Source: Mactra quadrangularis
Taxonomy: Eukaryota; Mollusca; Bivalvia; Venerida; Mactridae
DNA: 64,000 nt
Assembly (NCBI GenBank): GCA_025267735.1
Contig: CM046309.1
Location: forward strand, 33,145,202 to 33,209,201
Direction: 5' to 3'
Part shown: piece after piece, positions 13,046 to 38,600 of the stretch
Layout: each line of letters begins with the position of its first letter
Numbering within the stretch: the first letter of the stretch is position 1
Made by a program: the position numbers and the translations under genes
The notes under the pieces: model-generated
Told to the model about the DNA's origin: nothing
What the model saw: the letters and a program-made list of their open reading frames with translations, nothing else
The model's database searches: none

Positions 13046-15640
13046 AGCCATATATAGCCATATTGCACGGTATACTTTGCGGCTCTGTTGCCATGGCGCA
13101 CCTCGGTGTGCGAATGTGATTTTCTGCAGTTAGGTTGCTAACCATCTAGGGCACCTGAAAAACGTGTTTAAACACCAAACCCACCACGTTCAGGTACCGA
13201 GAAACCCCGTGCAAATCTCCCGACACTACAAGGAGACGCGACTTTGGGGCTCTGTAGCACACGCGCATCTCACTGCGCAGGTATGATTTTTGTGTAAATG
13301 GGTTGCTAACTACGTAGGGCATCGAGAAAATGTGTTTAAACAAGCAACTAACTACATTAAGGTAGCAAAAAACGCGTGCAAACCTCCCGACACCAGGAGG
13401 CGACGCCTATTTTTGCTGTTCTAAAGCCCTATATAGCCATATTGCACGGTATATTTTGCGGCTCTGTTGCCATGGCGCAACTCAGTGTGCGAATGTGATT
13501 TTTTGCAGTTAGGTTGCTAACCATCTAGGGCATCTGAAAAACGTGTTTAAACACCAAAATCACCATGTTCAGGTACCGAAAAACCCCGTGCAAATCTCCT
13601 GACACTACAATGAGACGCGACTTTGGGCTCTGTAGCCCACGCGCATCTCACTGCGCAGGTATGATTTTTGTGTAAATGGGTTGTTAACTACGTAGGGCAT
13701 CGAGAAAATGTGTTTAAACAAGCAACTAACTACATTAAGGTAGCAAAAAACGCGTGCAAACCTCCCGACACCAGGAGGCGACGCCTATTTTTGCTGTTCT
13801 AAAGCCCTATATAGCCATATTGCACGGTATACTTTGCGGCTCTGTTGCCATGGCGTAACTCGGTGTGCGAATGTGATTTTTTGCAGTTAGTTTGCTAACC
13901 ATCTAGGGCACCGAAAAAACGTGTTTAAACACCAAACCCACCACGTTCAGGTACCAAGAAACCTCGTGCAAATCTCCCGACACTACAAGGAGACGCGATT
14001 TTGGGGCTATGTAGCCCACGCACATCACACTGCACAGGTATGATTTTTGTGTAAATGGGTTGCTAACTACTTAGGGCATCGAGAAAATGTGTTTAAACAA
14101 GCAACTAACTACATTAAGGTAGCAAAAAACGCGTGCAAACCTCCCGACACCAGGAGGCGACGCCTATTTTTGCTGTTCTAAAGCCCTATATAGCCATATT
14201 GCACGGTATACTTTGCGGCTCTGTTGCCATGGCGCAACTCGGTGTGCGAATGTGATTTTTTGCAGTTAGGTTGCTAACCATCTAGGGTACCTGAAAAACG
14301 TGTTTAAACACCAAACCCACCACGTTCAGGTACCGAGAAACCCCCTGCAACTCTCCCGACACTACAAGGAGACGCGACTTTGGGGCTCGGTAGCCGACGC
14401 GCATCTCTCTGCGCAGGTATGATTTTTGTGTAAATGTAATGTTAACTACGTAGGGCATCGAGAAAATGTGTTTAAACAAGCAACTAACTACATTAAGGTG
14501 GCAAAAAACGCGTGCAAACCTCCCGACACCAGGAGGCGACGCCTATTTTTGCTGTTCTAAAGCCCTATATAGCCATATTGCACGGTATACTTTGCGGCTC
14601 TGTTGCCATGGCGCAACTCGGTGTGCGAATGCGATTTTTTGCAGTTAGGTTGCTAACCATATTGGGCACCTGAAAAACGTGTTTAAACACTAAAATCACC
14701 ACGTTCAGGTACCGAGAAACCCCATGCAAATCTCCCGACACTATAATGAGACGCGACTTTGGGGCTCTGTAGCCCACGCGCATATCACTGCGCAGGTATG
14801 ATTTTTGTGTAAATCTGTTGCTAACTACGTAGGGCATCGAGAAAATATGTTTAAACAATCAACTAACTACATTAAGGTAGCAAAAAACGCGTGCAAACCT
14901 CCCGACACCAGGAGGCGACGCCTATTTTTGCTGTTCTAAAGCCCTATATAGCCATATTGCACGGTATACTTTGCGGCTCTGTTGCCATGGCGCAACTCGG
15001 TGTGCGAATGCGATTTTTTGCAGTTAGGTTGCTAACCATATAGGGCACCTGAAAAACGTGTTTTAACACCAAAATCACCACGTTCAGGTACCGAGAAACC
15101 CCGTGCAAATCTCCCGACACTACAATGAGACGCGACTTTGGGGCTCTGTAGCCCACGCGCATCTCACTGCGCAGGTATGATTTTTGTGTAAATCTGTTGC
15201 TAACTACGTAGGGCATCGAGAAAATATGTTTAAACAAGCAACTAACTACATTAAGGTAGCAAAAAAAAACGTGCAAACCTCCCGACACCAGGAGGCGACG
15301 CCTATTTTTGCTGTTCTAAAGCCCTATATAGCCATAATGCACGGTATACTTTGCGGCTCTGTTGCCATGGCGCAACTCGGTGTGCGAATGCGATTTTTTG
15401 CAGTTAGGTTGCTAACCATATAGGGCACCTGAAAAACGTGTTTTAACACCAAAATCACCACGTTCAGGTACCGAGAAACCCCGTGCAAATCTCCCGACAC
15501 TACAATGAGACGCGACTTTGGGGCTCTGTAGCCCACGCGCATCTTACTGCGCAGGTATGATTTTTGTGTAAATGGGTTGCTAACTACGTAGGGCATCGAG
15601 AAAATTTGTTTAAACAAGCAACTTACTACATTAAGGTGAC
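13046..15640 (+). repeat. ~380-bp dimeric satellite array, subfamily II
   Basis: The same dimer continues for about seven units with a fixed set of differences. Half A now reads GAGAAACCCCGTGCAAATCT, CCCGACACTACAA.GAGACGCG and TTTGGGGCTCTGTAGCCCACG. Half B reads CCCGACACCAGGAGGCGACG and CCCTATATAGCCATATTG. The change lies inside a half B near 13045: that copy still has the old GGGACACCAGGATGAGG at about 13001 but already the new TATAGCCATATTG at about 13052. The array stops mid-unit at about 15640 (ACATTAAGGT) and runs into unrelated DNA, so the end is a breakpoint rather than a unit boundary. Confidence 0.93.
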
Positions 15641-15718
15641 TTCTCATTTTGCGTTCGGTTTCCTCATATGTGCAGATTATTATTAGCGTTGTCTATGATT
15701 ATCATCACCGGAATCATT

Positions 15719-15951
15719 ATAATTTTATTTTTGTAACGTCGCATTCAACACATATATAGGTCATATACACGACGGCCAGCTCTTCCAACTATAGGTTTCC
15801 TGGACACTTATCTATCACCAGTACTAACTTACCCTACCACGAGGCCGACAACACATGTATAGGGTATGACCTGCCGCGACCAGGTTACGAACCCGCGATC
15901 TCCGGATTCGAAGTCTTGCATGCTAACCACTACGCCACGGCAGCAGCTTCT
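15719..15951 (-). mobile_element. tRNA-derived SINE, full length with 9-bp target duplication
   Basis: Read on the minus strand, the head is tRNA-like. An A box (TGGCGTAGTGG, then TTAGCATG) is followed by a B box (GGTTCGTAACC) and then a conserved body. On the plus strand the body contains TTTCCTGGACACTTATC, then ATCACCAGTACTAACTTACC, then CACGAGGCCGACAA; the tail is T-rich on the plus strand. GGAATCATT occurs on both sides (15710-15718 and 15952-15960), which is a target-site duplication. The same body occurs at 52296-52480, and a relative with the same central domain occurs at 32165-32432 and 49816-49910. The clean duplication suggests a fairly recent insertion right beside the satellite end. 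Confidence 0.85.
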
Positions 15952-15960
15952 GGAATCATT

Positions 15961-16414
15961 TTAGTCTGGCTGTATTTTTATGTTGATTAATAACTAATGT
16001 ATAGAAACTACACCCTTGTTCTTCATCATACAACCAGATCTACATGTATAATCCATTTTCTACTACCCAGTACATGATTCTAATCTAAGGATCAATTTTC
16101 TTGTTTATACAAAAACTACAAGTTGTGGAGATAGCTACCTAATAATTGAGAGTCCAATATTTGTGACTCAACTCGGGAATGTGGAGGCAGCTTTTTATTG
16201 TAACAGTCAACTGAATTAGTGGGTGTGCTATTGCCCAGGACAACTTCTACTTTTAAGTTTGGGCAACCAAGAATTAACAAATAAGATAAAGCGCTTGCTA
16301 CTAAATGACCTGTTCGGGCAACCGCTAAATTCTAACTTCGTAGACTGTTGAAACCAGTCTAACATTGCAACAGCTTAACCAGACCAACACCATACAATAA
16401 CAACAGAAAACAAA
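15961..16414. other. Spacer between SINE and CARF-like gene 3' end, no gene seen
   Basis: No convincing reading frame or repeat is visible. The far end is T/G-rich on the minus strand (about 16372-16413). That composition suits the downstream element of the polyadenylation signal proposed for the minus-strand gene. Confidence 0.4.
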
Positions 16415-16435
16415 TAAAAATATCTTACAAAGTAA

Positions 16436-16441
16436 TTTATT
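16436..16441 (-). terminator. Candidate polyadenylation signal AATAAA of the CARF-like gene
   Basis: On the minus strand this reads AATAAA. Immediately downstream (about 16372-16413) is a T/GT-rich tract (TTTGTTTTCTGTTGTTATTG), the usual downstream element. Several other AATAAA-like hexamers occur between 16.4 and 18.9 kb, so shorter transcripts are possible. The choice of this one is inference from its context. Confidence 0.45.
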
Positions 16442-18480
16442 AATAACAATATCACTAGCACAAAGTGCTTGTATTACTGTATAATACTACATATACAAAT
16501 AATCAAATAAATAATACACAAAGAAGCATTTTTACTACTGGTAAACTGTATTAACACAGTTTTAATGCAATATCAACAATTACTATACAATTCAATACTG
16601 TGACTTCGCTGTATGTTAAAATACTACACTTGTATTTGCCTTCACTGAAAACAAGTACATGTATACTCAATAAAAATGTATAAAAATAAACGAAAACATT
16701 ACAACTGAATACTATCATTAAATAAAATTCAGAACACCTCCACTATTCATTGAATGAGTAATCATGGAAGAATAAGTCAGGGGTCAACTCAAAATACTGG
16801 GCTGTTTCTACATACGCAAGACAATAGACAGCAAAGCATGTAACTGCTACGCAAAATAATCTTTGTCATAGGAACACAAGGCTAGGTAAACACATTTTTT
16901 ATATAATTTATATGACTAATTATTTTTCAGCAATATCATTGAATTGTGTATTTAAAATTCATGGACAAAAAACCAGACATTAATTATTGTTAACATCAAC
17001 ACTGGTTTAAGCATATTTTTGGACATGTGACAAAAAAAAAGAAGATCCAAAATGACATCTAAATTTGTCTGTATTATTTGTAGTAAATGACCAAGGAGTT
17101 CTAAATGATATCATAATTGAATATTAGAACAAAGAAGTTTTATATGGAAATAGTTTCCTATACTAAAACTACATTGAAGAACAGATGGAATGTGTATCTA
17201 TTAGTTATGAAGTACTTAAAGTACCATTTTTTCATACATTTTTAATTTTCGTGGGGTTGGTTGGGTATGGTAAGGATAGACATTCCATCCATGGGATCTT
17301 ACATTAATAATGAACTTAGACCAAAAAACACTATGTACATGTATAAAATCTTAGTAAAGGGCAAACTGAACAAGACTGCCAAGCTTCTTAACTGTAGCAC
17401 AGTTATTTCATTACATTGATACAGTTCAACATTAATTTTTAAAACATAAGGTTCAAGTACCCATGAGTCTATTCAGTTAAACTTAAACTCACAGTTCTGG
17501 AATGTTATATTGTAAATCAATGATTTAGCACAAAATTAGTCTATATCATTCTTTTATTTACATCTAGTTACACTAGTTTTGCACTGACCTATCTAAATAT
17601 GTACACATAGAGTAAACAAGACTTTTTGTGGAATATTTCCTTTTTTCTCTGGAAGATTTCTATTTTTTAAAATCAGTTAAATTTATTAAGAATAGTACAA
17701 AACCTTGTCAATTCCATACAAAAGCATGTATAAGCTATGTCATTAAAACTACATTGCATTAGTTTCTAAGTTGCAATTCAAATGTTAAAACATATGGTAA
17801 TGTTTAGGGCTTTACGCTTAATTTCATCTATCATTCAGATATATTTCATACATGTAAGTAAGCTGTCCCACTTAATAACTGTCCCTAGACATGCTTAGAT
17901 CTAAACCCAATAGCTTTTAAGTAAATAGAAAGACAATATTACAAAGCTAAATCAAAGTATACAGAATAAATACATATTGCACAAAAACTTGTCTCAACTA
18001 ACTTGACTGTATCAAGCATGTCCACAAAACAAAACTTTATTATCACAAAATTACATATATTTACACACTTAATTTTATATAAATTACATTAAGTTATTTA
18101 TTCTCAAACCAATGATATCAGTATTAATACATTAACTCACCAAATGAGAATAGTGTTAATATACTAGCTTTCCTAGATTATTAATATAATAAATAACAGC
18201 AGCACAATTATATTAGTTAATAGAATTACATGTATTTGTTATTTCCAATGTTAAATATATCTATATGGACAAGTTAATATTTTGAATATATAACATCAGT
18301 TCATTTCACAATATTGATTTTTACATGTCTTACAATATTTTACATTGTATTTTTTAAATCTGTTTGTCTTAAATGTGTGATCTTAGCCACACATTTTGTA
18401 AAATGGCCAAAAGTATATGTAATCCCATTTTTGCTTAATAAGGATGTATGTATTAAAACATTAAACTAAAAATATGTCAT

Positions 18481-18523
18481 TGACCTTCACTAGTTGAGGT
18501 CTGACCTTCACTAGTTAAGGTCA
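18481..18523. repeat. Two adjacent TGACCT palindromes in the 3' UTR
   Basis: Two consecutive near-copies of TGACCTTCACTAGTTNAGGT (18481-18501 and 18502-18523). The second is a nearly perfect dyad, TGACCTT..ACTAGT..AAGGTCA. Each arm is a nuclear-receptor half-site (AGGTCA or its complement). In RNA this would form a hairpin. The same half-site fills the minisatellite at 19019-19227. Confidence 0.7.
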
Positions 18524-18931
18524 GCACAGAAATGACTTGAATGTATTAAATTGAAAATGGATTCAATATATTATTTAGAATAAGTGTTTCTACAAGTCAA
18601 TTCTAGTATCAGATCTTATATGGCTACACAAACATGAACACATTTTCACAGTAACATAAATTACCCTTATAATGTAGGGAGAATGTCTATCTGAAAAAGA
18701 TATTCCTAATAAAACGTCCAAGCTATCATTAAACATCTTAAATAGTTTATCCTGCTTAGAAAACAAATGTTTCTTTTAACAAAATTTCTCCCTGAAAAAT
18801 TGAGTATTCTGAATGCCTGATGCCTGAAAAATGGCTAATTCAACAAGTATGCAATCTCTATATCATCAATGTATATGAAACCATAACAAAAACAATAAAG
18901 AAAAACAATTTATTAACAACAAGGGTCAAGG

Positions 18932-33665
<14,734 letters not shown>

Positions 33666-33874
33666 TTTGAACTATAGAAGAAGAAGATAATTATATTAGA
33701 TATATAACCACAAGTCCACTTAGTATGAACTTAACAAAGTATGTTTAAATTGATCAAATTCTTGTTCAAAGTCTAAGTAATGCTCAACTACTGTTTTGCT
33801 AAAATGGATCTGATAATTTTCAATACAGATAATGTTCAGTAGGAATATCCTCTGCAAGCAGTGATGTATGGGTC

Positions 33875-34000
33875 ATAAGGTGAGAAAAATATACAGTGAT
33901 TGCAGTCCGACCAGGAATTGAACACAGGATCCACAGCTCCCATGGCTTGTGCTGTTCTGAGTCTTCTGACTGTGCTATTCTGACGCTCATATACACATAC
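33875..34000 (-). repeat. tRNA-derived SINE-like sequence
   Basis: The minus strand reads AATAGCACAGTCAGAAGACT (A-box-like) and GTTCAATTCCTGG (B-box-like), about 45 bp apart. It resembles a tRNA-derived SINE head upstream of the first coding exon of the CARF-like gene. Confidence 0.5.
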
Positions 34001-34869
34001 TCCCCCTCCAAATAGAAATTTTACCACCATAATTGATTTTATTGACACAGGTTGAGAAAATAAATTAATGAAACTTGACAGTGACTTGTGACCAATAATA
34101 AGCTATCTGGCTGCAGACATGTACTTCTCTCCATAATGTGTGACAGTTATTAGAGTTACAGTACCATAACTCAAGATCCAGGGTGAACAGAATCGTACTA
34201 TGGCCGCAACTATTGATTTAAACATGTTTACAACCGATAAAAGGTAAAAGTCCACCTAACAAACAATGTATGTCAACAATGGGACTGTGAGTAGTGAGAA
34301 TTGAGTCATTGACTATTAATGACAATGCCATCATTATATAGCAGTGGTATAGATTCAACGTTGATCTTAATCTAATGGGACTGAATTTATCAGTGAAGAC
34401 AGTCACAGTGACACATTAAAATAGCTTAATTTATCAAAATCATGAAAATGACTAACAATGAACTACAAGAATTAAACGTTGTGGCCAATATGATCTCATA
34501 TCAACAAAAAAAGACCGAACTTGACAAGTGAAAGAAAACTGAGAACTGACAAGAGAATGAAGAGTCAAAACCACGAAGTGAATTTTATTTGAAGGTAATT
34601 TGGTTTCAATCAGCTCTCCATTCAATGAAAAAGGACATAATGAAAGTGAAAGTAGAACGACATATGCTTCATGCAGAAGTCGCCGATCAAAAAACGAACA
34701 CGGCCTGGGCTTGGCCCAAGGTTTTGAAAACAAAGCCATTTCAATTGAAAAATTATCTTATAATTTTCTAAACAAATCAGTGATAACTTCATATTTGAGA
34801 GGAGCGTAAAGATTTCAACTAACTTAGCCGTTCATTCACAACCAACACTGAAGTATCAAAACGAGTCAC

Positions 34870-34960
34870 AAACCTCGAATCCGAGACAGTAAACAACCTC
34901 GTCCTGGGATGGAGACGGAAGACCAATTTAGCCAATTGCGCATGCGCTCATAATTTAGAA
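34870..34960 (-). promoter_or_regulatory. Likely promoter of the CARF-like gene (CCAAT box and NRF1 palindrome)
   Basis: TGCGCATGCGCT (34937-34948) is a near-perfect NRF1 site, and GCCAAT (34931-34936) and ACCAAT (about 34922-34927) lie beside it. CpG density rises locally. The first coding exon starts 1.3 kb downstream behind a probable splice acceptor, so a non-coding first exon is expected here; a donor such as ATTCGAG|GTTTGT near 34874 would serve. NRF1 sites are often bidirectional, and a candidate plus-strand exon follows. The start site is not determined. Confidence 0.45.
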
Positions 34961-34964
34961 TGTG

Positions 34965-35115
34965 ACGGTCTAAAACACTGACACAGACACTGACACCATA
35001 CACAAAGAAGGAAATTACTGACGGATCTACTGACACCAAAGATAAAGAAGGATTATTTACCGCCGACCTGAAGGCCGGTAATATATTTGAGTCGTCAGAT
35101 TCTGATGACCATGGT
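34965..35115 (+). CDS. Candidate coding exon on the plus strand, product unknown
   Basis: An open frame reads KKEITDGSTDTKDKEGLFTA, then DLKAGNIFESSDSDDHG, and reaches a possible donor CATG|GTAGGA near 35116. The acidic Ser/Asp composition is protein-like and differs from the random short frames nearby. It has no ATG in frame (a TGA lies at about 34960), so it would need an upstream exon, and it could be a fragment. I do not recognise the protein. It is head-to-head with the CARF-like gene. Confidence 0.3.
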
Positions 35116-35612
35116 AGGAGCAGTTCATGATTTCTTTTACCTGCGTCCTCCTTTTTTATTTACAAATGTTGACAGTGCTTAATTGTAATAATTTTTAGTT
35201 TTATAGTACTGCAAAAAAAATTCTGCTTTTGGGGGACATTTTAAAGAACGTGTTATCCTTAATTTATTTATATCTTTATACATTGTAAAATATCTGCACC
35301 CCTAAATTGAGGTTTAGGCTAAAAACCACACTTACCGACGGGAACAGGTCGTTTCTCCACTAAGTCATTTCTCCCCTGGTCATTTCTCCACTTTTTGGTA
35401 GTCATTTCTCCACTTTTTAGTAGTCATTTCTCCACTTTTATATATAATAGGGTTATAATAGGTTTATTGTGTAAGGTGATAATTACGCTTATTATTGGAT
35501 TGTTAGATTGAAACATTATATCAATTTAAAGTACAAACTGATATTATTTAAGCATGTTTTTATACAAATATTTTGTAGGTTTATGAAGCGTCATTGAATG
35601 TGATGTGTTTAA

Positions 35613-38600
35613 GATAAGATAAGATAAGATAAATTTTATTTTAAGTCGGCAAGTTTAAATAACAATAAACATAAGCTTAATCAAGCTTTTACAACCGACT
35701 GTAACATATTAATATGAGTTAAACAAAATAAGTACAAGTTAAAACAATTTTAAATATGGATGAATAAAAAGGCACGATACAATTATTTTAAACTAAAATT
35801 GATTGAGGATCACTTACAACAAATGATATAGATATAAAATATTAAACGTAATGAATAAATATATAAATACATAGACAAATTAAATGATATATAACAAATA
35901 ATATAATAAAATATATGATGAAATAAAATATATGATGAGGCTGCTGATCCTGACCTGTTGCTGGCCTAAAAACTGCCATAAAAGGTTATCATAAAATCCT
36001 GACATTCAAAGAAAACACAAAAGTGTGACAATTAAAAATGAGCTAAGAAAACTATTATCCCCCCAAATCAAATTTGGAAGAAACTGATCAGCAGCTACAT
36101 CATATCATATGCAGACATTCATAGAATTACTATGAAAAACAGTATGACTCAAAACTTTCCAACTGCACACTAATATAGACCAGAAATAGATAAACATAAG
36201 TTGGAAATAAGACATATTAAAAGAATTCTATCACAGAAAGTATAAGAACATGTAGACAACACTTTAATACTACATAAAGCTATTGTGTATAAATAGATAG
36301 GTTAATACATAAATGAATGATTGCATTATATAAATAAATGTATGGCTCAATTTATGGCAGTTCCTGACTATGGAGCTCCCAAATGGTTACAGCATCTACA
36401 TTTACAATTTTTACCATTCCATGATAAAATAAGAGTTTTAAATTGTGAAAAATTTGAACATTTTCTAAAGTGGTCAGGGAGGGAGTTCCATAGTGAGGGA
36501 GCGGCATATCTGAAAGAATTTTTGCCGTATGTTGTTGTACGGATATTAGGTATATGTAAAATGTTAGTGTATCTAAAATTTATTTTAGATTCACGTCTTA
36601 CAACAAGATCACTTAGAACTGGAGGTGACATATCATTTATAATCTTAAATGTTTCAATGGCCATTGTTCTCATGCGCCTGATTTGAAGGGATGGGAGGTC
36701 TACTTTGCGTAAAAGATCTTCATAAGAAAGACTAAAATCAGTGTAAACAAATCGAAGAGCTCTTTCTTGTAATTTTTCCATCTTTTTTACATTTGCTTCT
36801 GAACAAAAATGCCATGCCATAGGACAGAAATTAAAATTTGATAAAATAAAAGTATGGAAAATAAGAAGTTTATTTGTTAGACTTAATTGTTTACCAATTC
36901 TCTTTAAAATATTAATTTGGGTGGCAGCTTTTTTACATAAACCCTGAATATGTTTATCAAAATTAAGTTTATGATCAATTTCAATTCCAAGTAGTTTTAC
37001 TACCCTTTCACAAGTGATTGTGGCGTCCCCTACTTTAAAAGAAGGATTTTTTGTAAAAGTTTTACCAAGAGCAATAGATTGGAATTTTTCAGGGTTCGCT
37101 TGCATTTTGTTCATTTTACACCATTCTAAAAGTATATTACTATCTGATTGTAAAACATCAATAAGTTCATTAAAATTAGAAGAAAAGAATGAAAGGGTAT
37201 TGTCATCTGCATAATTATACAAAGTAGACCTTTTAATGAAATAAAAAATATCATTGATAAAAATATTAAAAAGCAAGGGTCCCAAGATAGATCCTTGGGG
37301 TACACCTTTTGTTATATAAGCCCAAGAACTAACCGCTTGACCTATCTTAATTCTTTGTTTTCTATCAGACAAATATGATTTGAGTAAACTTGAAGCAGAC
37401 TCTGACAAGCCATATGCAGACAATTTAGATAGAAGAATGTCATGTGGTAGGCAGTCAAAGGCCTTAGAAAGATCCATTAGAATTGCAGCTACATATTGAT
37501 TGTTGTCCAGAGCCTGCTTCCAGTCTTCAAGTAATTTCAGTAGAGTGGTTTGGCAGCCATGTCCCCTCCTAAAAGCACATAAAAACTTATTAAAAATGGT
37601 ATCAAAATGATGTGTAAGTTGTTCAGCAATTATCTTTTCAAATATTTTCGAAGTCATTGGTAAAGCACTTACTGGTCTATAATTGGATTTACAAAAAGAA
37701 TCATTTTTCTTAAATAAAGGGGTAACTTGGGCCAGTTTTAGATTATCTGGGAAGGTATTAGTACTTAAAGAAATATTGACAAGGTTTGTAAGTGGTTCAG
37801 TCAGAGCTGGTTTGCTGATTTTTAACAGTTTAGCAGACATGGTATCAACTCCAGTAGATTTCTTCGTATTTAATAGATTAATTGTTTTGGCTACATCAGA
37901 CATGTCAACAGGTTTAAAATCAAATGTTAAAACATGGGGGTTATTTTCTTTAATTTTGTCTAAACTTGGGTGGGATTCTGGGTTAAACACGTAATCTTTT
38001 CCAATAGAGTCAGCTACATTTGTAAAATATGAATTAAAAATCTCAGCATTTTCTTTATCATTAGAAATTATTTTGTTATTTTCATTTAGAACAATTTTTG
38101 GTAGTTCTGTACATGATTTGTTGGATAAAAATGGCTTAATTGTTTTCCAAAAGTCTGCAGATTTTGCCCCACCTATACATCTTTCTTGAAAATATAGATT
38201 TGCTGATTTATGTTTTATGCTATTAACTAAATTTCTTTGTTTTCTATATTTTTCCCAGTTTTCAGATGTTCTGTATTTTTGGAATTTATGAAATAACATT
38301 TTTTTCAAATATATAGCTTTGCGTAGTTTTTTATTTATGAAAGGTAACGGTTTATTTCGTTTATATGACTGCTTAATTGGAATATGAGTATTAAAAACAT
38401 CAGAAATATCAGATTCAAAATTTTCATACAGAGAATTTACTGAATTATTACTAGAATAAAATTCATTAACAGGCGGGACTTTGATATTGGACAGGTCAGC
38501 ATTAAGTGCATTAACATCAAGATTTTTAAAACTTCTGTAGTTAGTTTTAACCTTTTCTAGTTTCGGTGTCGAATTGTTGATAACAGTACATATAAAATTA

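Larger units (their letters stand above)
16415..18931 (-). other. Probable 3' untranslated region of the CARF-like gene
   Basis: This is a 2.5-kb, strongly AT-rich stretch after the stop codon at 18932-18934. It has no reading frame of note and, unlike the introns, no recognised transposon. That uniformity, and the candidate signal with a T/GT-rich tail at 16436-16441, make it read as one long 3' UTR. The end point is not proven. It contains the double palindrome described at 18481-18523. Confidence 0.5.

Noticed and set aside
2035..15640. Hammerhead ribozyme (retrozyme) in the satellite
   Set aside because: I looked for the CTGATGA and GAAA core words with stem spacing on both strands of the unit and did not find them together.
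2125..15647. Dozens of minus-strand frames of 60-157 codons with similar peptides (AIEQQKWPPHPGVPRFAR type)
   Set aside because: They follow the ~380-bp satellite period. The unit is not a multiple of three and frames start and stop at random substitutions. No splice or promoter logic is seen, so they are by-products of the repeat.
34452..34809. Overlapping frames on both strands near 34.5-34.8 kb
   Set aside because: No splice context or recognisable motif; they overlap one another on opposite strands and lie between the promoter and the first coding exon of the CARF-like gene.
36321..37994. Plus-strand frames opposite the LINE
   Set aside because: Antisense shadows of the reverse transcriptase frame.
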